6,252 nt of DNA, taken from Verrucomicrobiota bacterium. Its GTDB lineage: Bacteria; Chlamydiota; Chlamydiia; Chlamydiales; Rhabdochlamydiaceae. Below, piece after piece: positions 1 to 4,680 of the stretch. Within the stretch, counting starts at the first letter, position 1; every line of letters starts with the position of its first letter. The notes beneath the pieces are model-generated. The model searched no databases and was not told the DNA's origin. It was given only the letters and a program-made list of their open reading frames with translations. A program made the translations under genes and the position numbers. Location of the stretch: the NCBI GenBank assembly GCA_903970455.1, contig CAJCIW010000142.1:1-6252 (forward strand), in the 5' to 3' direction.

Positions 1-144
1 AAAACGGAATACATCCCATGCTCCAGAAGTAGTGTCGGCATAATCCGCTACGTGGTCAAGATAGTCTTTTCGGGGCGCAGTTTGGGCTTCGGCCAAAGGA
101 GTGAAAAGATCGTGGAAAATTCCTGGACTTGATACAGATGACAT
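1..144 (-). CDS. N-terminal fragment of an unrecognised protein, possibly secreted (runs off left edge)
   Basis: An open frame of 48 codons begins with ATG at 144-142 and continues without a stop to the window edge, so only the N-terminus is visible. It starts MSSVSSPGIF and has a Ser-rich first six residues, then a mixed acidic and aromatic stretch with no transmembrane segment so far. The first in-frame stop upstream is the TAG at 180-178. A TTG at 156-154 is the only other plausible start, and neither start has a good Shine-Dalgarno sequence (only a GAG about ten bases before the ATG). The gene follows the Inc-like gene on the same strand with an 89-bp spacer. Its Ser-rich, initially uncharged start would suit a type III secretion signal, and it could be a second effector or Inc-like protein, but that is inference. 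I do not recognise the family. In Chlamydia the ribosomal protein gene rplC lies beyond this point, and this start does not look like a ribosomal protein. Confidence 0.6.
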   Translation of the reverse strand, partial: MSSVSSPGIFHDLFTPLAEAQTAPRKDYLDHVADYADTTSGAWDVFRF

Positions 145-193
145 AATCGGTCTCAAAAAAGGGAGGGAATAATTACCCTAATTATCTTCAGAA

Positions 194-220
194 CAGGCCC
201 TACCCGAAGGTTCAGGCCTG
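194..220 (-). terminator. Hairpin with UUCG tetraloop after the Inc-like gene
   Basis: Fourteen bases past the TAA of the 284-residue gene, CAGGCC pairs with GGCCTG. Inside, after a small internal loop, ACC pairs with GGT closed by a TTCG loop, so the RNA would have a stable C(UUCG)G cap. No T-run follows directly. The nearest is six Ts at 160-155 on the minus strand, after a weak AGGG/CCCT stem. It may be a terminator, or an RNA-processing or stabilising 3' hairpin between two genes. The structure is seen in the sequence; the terminator role is inferred. Confidence 0.4.
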
Positions 221-233
221 CCAAGAGCTAACT

Positions 234-1088
234 TTAGACAGCTACAGTAGTCGCTGCCATTCTTCGCTCGTAATTTCTCTGGTTGACTTGATTTTCAATA
301 ACAATATTAGGATTGAGATTTTTTCCCTTATGCTCTGGATCGAACATCTTCTCGTAGAAATAGCTGCCAATAGATAATGTCAGACCCGATGTTAAGCAGG
401 CGACGATCATCCATGGAACAATGGGTGTTGCAGTGACAACAAAGCCCAGCCCGAGGACACCAAGGACGAGGTAGGAGACATCCCGGGCAGCATTGATCAA
501 ATGGAATCCCGTTCTCACCGTGTCGATCGTTGTCATCTTGTTGATATGCTGAAGTTGCTCGATCGTGCCGTTACCTGCAAATCCAATCGTCGCAGCGAAG
601 TTAATGCCGGACACCCATCTCATGATTTCTTTGCTAATCGGAACAAACAGGTGGACGAAATCGATGGTGTCGGCAGACGCATTGATCATCGCCATCGTGT
701 TTTTGAACACTTCGCGGCTTACAGTTCCTACCTTTTCCCATGTCGCGGTGGCGGCGCCATTAAATTTCTCGGAAGCTGAATGTGTCAGTTTGACGACTGA
801 TCCGCCCAATTCGTACAGCTTCTGGGGGATTTCTGTCATGCTGACAAAGTTTTTGAAGTCTCTTAATGTGGTGTTGAAAGTTGTCACGCTCTTTGGAAGA
901 TCGGGGATCGCTTCCGTAGCCCAAAATGCGAGATAGGCGCCAGCTTTAGCCAGATCCTTAGCCTTCTCTTTGAAGAATGTGAGGACGAGATCCGGGATGG
1001 TGTACTCTTCAGTTTTATGTACAGGCGGAGCCATTGTCGTAGGTGTTGCAGTTGCTACTAAAGATGTAGCGCTAATCGTCGATGCCAT
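234..1088 (-). CDS. Putative inclusion membrane (Inc)-like protein at the Cap1 locus
   Basis: This is a 284-residue protein with no enzyme motif I recognise. Residues 1-23 are Ser/Thr/Ala-rich and uncharged, as is typical of chlamydial type III secretion signals, and there is no Sec signal peptide. Residues 30-200 are mostly amphipathic helix. Two hydrophobic segments follow, about 204-220 and 222-243, joined by a tight Pro-containing turn (TPIVP). A polar, Asn- and Arg-rich tail runs from about 249 to 284. A closely spaced hydrophobic pair of 40-50 residues is the hallmark of Inc proteins, which insert in the inclusion membrane with both ends facing the host cytosol. The locus supports this: in Chlamydia trachomatis the gene directly after fmt is CT529/Cap1, an Inc protein of about 298 residues. 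Sequence identity to Cap1 is not evident by eye. The ATG start is supported by AAGGGG five bases upstream. The gene has its own candidate promoter at 1130-1158. An ordinary inner-membrane protein remains possible. Confidence 0.6.
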   Translation of the reverse strand: MASTISATSLVATATPTTMAPPVHKTEEYTIPDLVLTFFKEKAKDLAKAGAYLAFWATEAIPDLPKSVTTFNTTLRDFKNFVSMTEIPQKLYELGGSVVKLTHSASEKFNGAATATWEKVGTVSREVFKNTMAMINASADTIDFVHLFVPISKEIMRWVSGINFAATIGFAGNGTIEQLQHINKMTTIDTVRTGFHLINAARDVSYLVLGVLGLGFVVTATPIVPWMIVACLTSGLTLSIGSYFYEKMFDPEHKGKNLNPNIVIENQVNQRNYERRMAATTVAV

Positions 1089-1129
1089 ATGAACCCCTTA
1101 AGTTAAGAGTTTTTAAAGAAAGGAGGAAT

Positions 1130-1158
1130 ATCATATTAGGTAGGTTGATTAAAAACAA
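1130..1158 (-). promoter_or_regulatory. Candidate sigma-70/sigma-66 type promoter for the Inc-like gene
   Basis: On the minus strand a TTGTTT (-35, positions 1158-1153) is separated by 17 bases from TATGAT (-10, positions 1135-1130, five of six consensus bases). This would place a transcript start near 1123 and give a leader of about 35 bases before the ATG at 1088. The -35 overlaps the 3' stem of the hairpin that follows fmt, so terminator and promoter share sequence. It was identified by eye and is not proven. Confidence 0.4.
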
Positions 1159-1177
1159 TGGGAAGCTTCCTGTTTTT
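1151..1177 (-). terminator. Terminator-like hairpin after fmt
   Basis: Reading the minus strand after the fmt stop, AAAAACA pairs perfectly with TGTTTTT. Within it GGA pairs with TCC around an AGCT loop, with a three-base CAT bulge. The 3' side is itself a run of five Ts, as in intrinsic terminators, but the GC-rich part of the stem is short, so the hairpin is weak. It would end the lpxC-fabZ-lpxA-fmt transcript at least in part, and because it is A/T-symmetric it could act in both directions. Confidence 0.4.
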
Positions 1178-1192
1178 TCGCCAACTTCAGTG

Positions 1193-2128
1193 TTAAAAAG
1201 AAACGGGGTGATGGATCCCGCGCATGCACTCTTCTGCAGACATCCCTTTTTTGCCTTCTAACTGCACCTCGATCAAACGGAGTCCACTCTCGCCGCATGC
1301 GACTACCCAACCCTCTTTGCCGAAGCTTAAGATGGCCCCAGGCTCTCCTGAAACGTCTTTTAGAACGACCGCATTTTTGATTTTCAACCGCTTCGATTCA
1401 GAACCCACTTTAATTTGACACCAGGCTCCAGGCGTCGGGGAAAGGGCGCGGATCTGGTTGTGTATCGCAGTGGCAGGCTTTCCCCAATCAATTTTCTCTT
1501 CCTCAGGAGTCAATTTAGGAGCGAAAGTGGCTAAAGTATGATCTTGAACCGTTTTTTTGATTACCCCTTCTTCGAATTGACGGATTGTTTGGAATAATAA
1601 TTTGACGCTTAGATCGCAAAGTTTCTGCTCCAACTCGCCGAAAGTCATTTCCTCAGTAATGGGGAGAGCTTCCATAGCCAAGATGTCCCCGGCATCCATT
1701 TGCGGCGACATTTCGATGATGGTGATCCCCGTCTCTTTTTCGCCCGCCATCAAGCAGCGTTGAATAGGAGCAGCCCCGCGAAATTTGGGAAGAAGGGAGG
1801 CGTGAATGTTGATGCAGCCGAGCTTTGGCATCTCCAAAAGATTTTTTTTTATAATTTCGCCATAAGCGACGACGATAAATAAATCGGCCTCTAGCGGCTT
1901 TAGACCATCTGCGAATTCTGGAGCAGACGCTTTTTCAGGTTGTAAAACAGGCAATTCGGGCTTCAGCCTGACGGTAATTTCTTTGACTGGAGGGGGTTGA
2001 GGGTGAAGGTGACGCCCTTTTGAACGATCAGGTCTTGTGATTACCGCTGCGATCTCGTAATCTTTTTGGATCAGCTGCGCTAAGACTTTTGCCGCAAAGG
2101 AGGAAGTTCCGAAAAAGAGGATCTTCAT
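1193..2128 (-). CDS. fmt: Methionyl-tRNA formyltransferase
   Basis: Fmt transfers the formyl group of 10-formyl-tetrahydrofolate to Met-tRNA(fMet) in the cytoplasm, giving the initiator tRNA of bacterial translation. The 311-residue protein has the usual length. The N-terminal Rossmann-like formyltransferase domain (about 1-190) opens with MKILFFGTSSFA and carries a basic loop RPDRSKGRHL (32-41) in the place where the family contacts tRNA. The signature NIHASLLPKFRGAAPIQ spans 107-123. The catalytic residues expected for the family are present as Asn107, His109 and Asp145 (in MDAGD). The OB-like C-terminal domain begins near KLTPEEEKIDW (about 205). The ATG lies 11 bp after the lpxA stop and has no evident Shine-Dalgarno sequence, so translation probably depends on coupling to lpxA. 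An A9 run in the coding strand (1850-1842, codons 93-96) is in frame here. Linkage to the lipid A genes is the chlamydial arrangement. Confidence 0.97.
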   Translation of the reverse strand: MKILFFGTSSFAAKVLAQLIQKDYEIAAVITRPDRSKGRHLHPQPPPVKEITVRLKPELPVLQPEKASAPEFADGLKPLEADLFIVVAYGEIIKKNLLEMPKLGCINIHASLLPKFRGAAPIQRCLMAGEKETGITIIEMSPQMDAGDILAMEALPITEEMTFGELEQKLCDLSVKLLFQTIRQFEEGVIKKTVQDHTLATFAPKLTPEEEKIDWGKPATAIHNQIRALSPTPGAWCQIKVGSESKRLKIKNAVVLKDVSGEPGAILSFGKEGWVVACGESGLRLIEVQLEGKKGMSAEECMRGIHHPVSF

Positions 2129-2134
2129 AAATCT

Positions 2135-2148
2135 AAAGTTTAAACTTT
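2135..2148. repeat. Perfect 14-bp palindrome at the lpxA stop
   Basis: AAAGTTTAAACTTT is its own reverse complement and contains the lpxA TAA (2142-2140), seven bases before the fmt ATG. It is AT-rich and loopless, so a stable RNA hairpin is unlikely. It could be a protein-binding palindrome or chance. It occupies the place where a Shine-Dalgarno sequence for fmt would be expected. Confidence 0.4.
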
Positions 2149-2994
2149 TTCCTCCAAAAGTTCTTCGAGCTCATCAAAATCTTCATCAGGTACCGATGGA
2201 GCCGGGAAGCCTTGAAAACCGATCAAGCCTCTTTTAGAATTCCTGCAGAAGTCGATCCAATGCTCCACATGAGGATTTAATCCGACTTCGTTCTCGATTT
2301 GTTCGAGAGCCTGAGACATCCGAAAACCACAACGGTAGGTGAGTTTGAAAGCTTTAGCCAGAGCTCTTCTTACTTCCAAAGGAAAACCATGCCGTTTCAA
2401 ACCGACGAGATTCAAGCCTCCCAGTTTGTAAGGAGATCCTGCCCCGATGGTGTAAGGAGGAACATCATGGGTGATCCGGCTAAAACCGCCCACCATCGCA
2501 TATTGTCCTATCCGGGAAAATTGATGAACGGGCGTCATGCCGCCGATAATCGCGAAATCTTCTACAACAACATGACCTGCGAGCATGGCGTTATTGGCCA
2601 TGATCACGCGATTGCCGATTTCGCAATTATGAGCGACGTGGCAATAGGCCATGATCAAACAATTATCCCCAATTCTGACGACAGAATTTTCATTGCACGA
2701 AGAATTGATCGTCGCAAATTCGCGGATCTCGCAATTCTTACCGATCACGACATATGTCTTTTCCCCTTTGAATTTAAGGTCCTGTGTTTTCGTGCCAATG
2801 CTTGCAGAGGGCCAAATGATAGTGCCGGCCCCGATGGTCGTATTCCCATCGATATACGCATGAGATTTGATGACGACATTATCCTCAAGTGTAACAGTGC
2901 CTTTGATCACTGCATAAGCCTCGATCGTCACATTTTTGCCGACCTTCGCGCCGGACTCTATGACTGCAGAAGGATGAATATTTGACTGTGACAT
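2140..2994 (-). CDS. lpxA: UDP-N-acetylglucosamine O-acyltransferase
   Basis: LpxA moves the acyl chain of a (3-hydroxy)acyl-ACP to the 3-OH of UDP-GlcNAc, the first step of lipid A synthesis, in the cytoplasm as a trimer. Residues 1 to about 190 form a left-handed beta-helix of hexapeptide repeats, with the conserved run HVAHNCEIGN (119-128). The catalytic His is His122, equivalent to E. coli His125. Conserved His119, His157 (VHQF) and the NLVGLKRHGF segment after the helix are also present. At the acyl 'ruler' site MVGG, Gly170 matches E. coli Gly173, which suggests a long (about C14) acyl chain. The protein has 284 residues against 262 in E. coli. The excess is mainly a Pro- and Asp/Glu-rich tail (259-284) after the RGLI end of the E. 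coli fold. It lies 30 bp after fabZ, with only a weak GGAT before the ATG. Confidence 0.97.
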   Translation of the reverse strand: MSQSNIHPSAVIESGAKVGKNVTIEAYAVIKGTVTLEDNVVIKSHAYIDGNTTIGAGTIIWPSASIGTKTQDLKFKGEKTYVVIGKNCEIREFATINSSCNENSVVRIGDNCLIMAYCHVAHNCEIGNRVIMANNAMLAGHVVVEDFAIIGGMTPVHQFSRIGQYAMVGGFSRITHDVPPYTIGAGSPYKLGGLNLVGLKRHGFPLEVRRALAKAFKLTYRCGFRMSQALEQIENEVGLNPHVEHWIDFCRNSKRGLIGFQGFPAPSVPDEDFDELEELLEEKV

Positions 2995-3024
2995 AGTTAT
3001 CCAATTCTTGAGTGATTATCTTCT

Positions 3025-3492
3025 CTACAATTGCTCTTTATCGACCAAGGCAAAACCGATTTCAGCTTCAACAGCAAGCTGCTCATTGACCATGGCCTTG
3101 GCCATGATTCTTCCCCCCTTATTGCTCAAGTGGAGCCCAGTCGCATGAAGCGTCAAGACATCGCCGGGAACAACAGGTCTTCTGAATTTAGCATTGTTGA
3201 TATTGAGCAAGACTGCGATTTTTTCGCAGTGTCCTTTTTTGTGAACGAGTATGCCTCCCGTTTGCGCCAATGCTTCGAGGATTAACACGCCTGGCATAAT
3301 TGGCACACCCGGAAAATGCCCTTGGAAAAACTGCTCATTTACTGTAACATTTTTTTGACCGACAATGACGTTCTCCTCAAGGTTCAAATAAACGATCCTG
3401 TCAACAAGCAAAAATGGATACCGGTGAGGCAATATTTTTGTGATTTCCTTCACATTCAAAAGGATCGGTTGACTCGAAATTGCGGTGCCCAT
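3025..3492 (-). CDS. fabZ: 3-hydroxyacyl-ACP dehydratase FabZ
   Basis: FabZ dehydrates 3-hydroxyacyl-ACP to trans-2-enoyl-ACP in type II fatty acid synthesis, competing with LpxA for the same substrate pool. It has a single hot-dog fold with ILPHRYPFLLVDR near the N-terminus, the catalytic GHFPGVPIMPG motif (His59 with the ATG start) and Glu73 in LILEALAQ on the central helix. This is the full active-site pair at the usual length of about 155 residues. I place the start at ATG 3492-3490, which overlaps the lpxC stop as TGATG. A TTG one codon earlier (3495-3493) is also open and would add one residue. The Shine-Dalgarno GGAG at 3504-3501, inside the end of lpxC, lies eight bases from the ATG and five from the TTG. 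The overlap implies translational coupling of fabZ to lpxC, which would help keep lipid A commitment and fatty acid supply in proportion. Confidence 0.96.
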   Translation of the reverse strand: MGTAISSQPILLNVKEITKILPHRYPFLLVDRIVYLNLEENVIVGQKNVTVNEQFFQGHFPGVPIMPGVLILEALAQTGGILVHKKGHCEKIAVLLNINNAKFRRPVVPGDVLTLHATGLHLSNKGGRIMAKAMVNEQLAVEAEIGFALVDKEQL

Positions 3493-4391
3493 CAAGAATT
3501 CTCCATTTTAATGTGATTAAACAACTCTTTAGCAAATGCATTATTGGAGGCGTGGCCCGAACGGACAGCAACCACATGAGCCAGAAAAGGCGGCACCAAA
3601 GAGAGATCGCCAATCAGGTCTAAGACCTTATGCCGGACCATCTCATCGGGATAGCGCAATCCACCTGGATTGACAACGGAGTCTCCCTTAATGATGACCG
3701 CGTTGTCTAAACTTCCCCCTTTAATGAGCCCTTTCTCTATCATAGGAGCGATTTCTTCATAAATAGAAAAAGTTCGGCAAGAGGCAATCTCACTTTTAAA
3801 AGCTTCTTGAGTGAGAACAAATGTGTAAAATTGAGTGCCAATCGTAGCTGAATGGGGATAATGTAACGTATAGCTGATGCGGTATTCATCTGAAGGAAGC
3901 GCTATCAGATGAATTTCCCCTTTTGACCAGAATATAGGGCTTTTTAACCGATAAATTTCCTTTTCAGCCCCCAATTCGCAAATCCCCGCTTCTTCAATCA
4001 TCGCAACGAAATGATGCGAACTTCCATCGAAAATCGGCACCTCACAACCTGAAATCTCTATGAGCACATTATCGATGTTATACGCGCGTAATGCAGCGAG
4101 CAAATGTTCAACAGTTTGAACAAAATCTTTTGGATTGCCAATAACGGTACAACGGGGAGTGCCTTGGACAAATTCAGATCGGGCTTGAAGACAAGGTCGG
4201 TGAGCGAGATCCGTACGTTGAAAAATAATCCCCGTATTGTCATTAGCAGGGCACAAACGTATCGTGGTTTTCTCGCCGCTGAACAGGCCAATTCCCGTCG
4301 CCGAAATACTGCGGTGCAATGTCCGCTGCTTTTTAGGCGAAAGGGGGGCACGGCGACTATTTAGAGCCGAAAGTTCACAAGGGAATGACAA
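3492..4391 (-). CDS. lpxC: UDP-3-O-acyl-N-acetylglucosamine deacetylase
   Basis: LpxC is a cytoplasmic zinc enzyme that deacetylates UDP-3-O-acyl-GlcNAc, the committed step of lipid A synthesis. The zinc ligands are visible as His96 (in TVEHLLAAL, with catalytic Glu95), His254 and Asp258 (in HKVLDLIGDLSL). The catalytic His280 is also present (in RSGHASN). The QRTL start of the E. coli fold aligns with residues 22-25, so this protein (299 residues) carries an N-terminal extension of about 21 residues. The start is TTG at 4391-4389, supported by AGAGG (4402-4398) six bases upstream and bounded by an in-frame TAG at 4403-4401. No ATG or GTG alternative lies in the leader, and the next TTG (Leu25) would cut into the fold. 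The TTG start may limit expression. The upstream inverted-repeat element ends only about 20-30 bp away and may have changed the original leader. Confidence 0.96.
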   Translation of the reverse strand: MSFPCELSALNSRRAPLSPKKQRTLHRSISATGIGLFSGEKTTIRLCPANDNTGIIFQRTDLAHRPCLQARSEFVQGTPRCTVIGNPKDFVQTVEHLLAALRAYNIDNVLIEISGCEVPIFDGSSHHFVAMIEEAGICELGAEKEIYRLKSPIFWSKGEIHLIALPSDEYRISYTLHYPHSATIGTQFYTFVLTQEAFKSEIASCRTFSIYEEIAPMIEKGLIKGGSLDNAVIIKGDSVVNPGGLRYPDEMVRHKVLDLIGDLSLVPPFLAHVVAVRSGHASNNAFAKELFNHIKMENS

Positions 4392-4397
4392 TAGAAA

Positions 4398-4402
4398 CCT
4401 CT
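4398..4402 (-). promoter_or_regulatory. Shine-Dalgarno sequence deciding the TTG start of lpxC
   Basis: AGAGG on the minus strand lies six bases before the TTG at 4391-4389, and the stop codon TAG overlaps its first bases. Since the frame is closed just upstream, this site fixes the lpxC start. Confidence 0.5.
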
Positions 4403-4405
4403 AGG

Positions 4406-4585
4406 TTCCGAGGCTGTTGTCGAATAAGCTTCTCTTGATTTTTGGGTTCTTTTGAGCCGCTTTTCGACTTCTTTTTTGCGGGGGTTGTATCAACTTGCTA
4501 ATACTACCCCCGCAAAAAGAATCGAAAAGCGGCCAAAATAATCGCGAAAACTCGACGAAGCCTTAATCCGAGAACAGTCTCTTAA
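4406..4585. mobile_element. Long imperfect inverted repeat, MITE-like or decayed IS relic
   Basis: The left outer end GAGGCTGTTGTCGAATAAG (from 4410) matches the reverse complement of the right end (up to 4581), which reads GAGACTGTTCTCGGATTAAG. Complementarity then continues in patches inward to a near-perfect core (4456-4490 against 4501-4533). Nearly the whole 170-180 bp therefore folds on itself, and it has no room for a protein. Terminal inverted repeats with a non-coding body are the form of a miniature inverted-repeat transposable element. The GAG-R-CTGTT end resembles ends of IS5-type insertion sequences, from memory only. I see no clear target-site duplication. It separates lnt from lpxC. 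Alternatives are a host regulatory hairpin or a processing site in the lpxC leader. Confidence 0.55.
4456..4533. repeat. Core stem-loop of the inverted-repeat element
   Basis: The left arm 4456-4490 and right arm 4501-4533 pair over about 32 of 35 positions, with two single-base indels and one mismatch, around a ten-base loop (4491-4500). The stem contains GCCGCTTTTCGA and a GCGGGGG block. On either strand the 3' arm is A-rich rather than T-rich where a terminator would need its U-run, so it does not look like a standard intrinsic terminator. As RNA it would be a strong hairpin and a possible RNase III substrate. Confidence 0.85.
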
Positions 4586-4586
4586 T

Positions 4587-4657
4587 GGAAAGACGCCTTT
4601 CCTCATTCTTAATCGTAAAGAAAATACCCGAACTTCTGTTTTAGCTCAATCTAAAAC
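4587..4657 (-). other. lnt 3' region with two small perfect hairpins
   Basis: Between lnt and the inverted-repeat element are two short stems: GTTTTAG/CTAAAAC (7 bp, 6-base loop, 4638-4657) and GGAAAG/CTTTCC (6 bp, 4-base loop, 4587-4602). Neither has a T-run directly after it on the minus strand, so termination of lnt here is possible but weakly supported. No gene is seen in the 4392-4680 gap. Confidence 0.3.
4621..4649 (-). promoter_or_regulatory. Candidate promoter for the lpxC cluster
   Basis: On the minus strand TTGAGC (4649-4644) and TATTTT (4626-4621) each match four of six consensus bases and are spaced by 17. If used, the transcript would start near 4614 and carry a leader of about 220 bases holding the entire inverted-repeat element ahead of lpxC. 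Chlamydial promoters are degenerate and AT-rich sequence gives many such matches, so this is a weak call. Confidence 0.25.
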
Positions 4658-4680
4658 CTGAACGAAGACAAATGAATTTT

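Noticed and set aside
565..936. A 123-codon plus-strand frame opposite the Inc-like gene
   Set aside because: The minus-strand frame spans the whole interval, has a Shine-Dalgarno sequence and candidate promoter, and encodes a coherent membrane architecture. The plus-strand frame has none of these.
2299..2985. A 228-codon open frame on the plus strand opposite lpxA
   Set aside because: It lies wholly inside lpxA, whose product is unmistakable. The periodic codon pattern of hexapeptide repeats often leaves the antisense frame open. The translation shows no recognisable domain.
234..2994. The equal length (284 residues) of LpxA and the Inc-like protein as a sign of duplication
   Set aside because: The two proteins have unrelated composition and fold: hexapeptide beta-helix against amphipathic helices plus a hydrophobic hairpin. 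The equal length is coincidence.
4456..4533. The core stem-loop as a normal intrinsic terminator for lnt
   Set aside because: After the 3' arm, in the lnt direction, the sequence is A-rich rather than a T-run. The complementarity also extends far beyond the core, which fits a mobile-element or leader structure better.
4638..4657. The 7-bp AT-rich hairpin as a confident lnt terminator
   Set aside because: The stem is short and has no GC-rich part and no T-run directly downstream, so I list it only as a weak hairpin.
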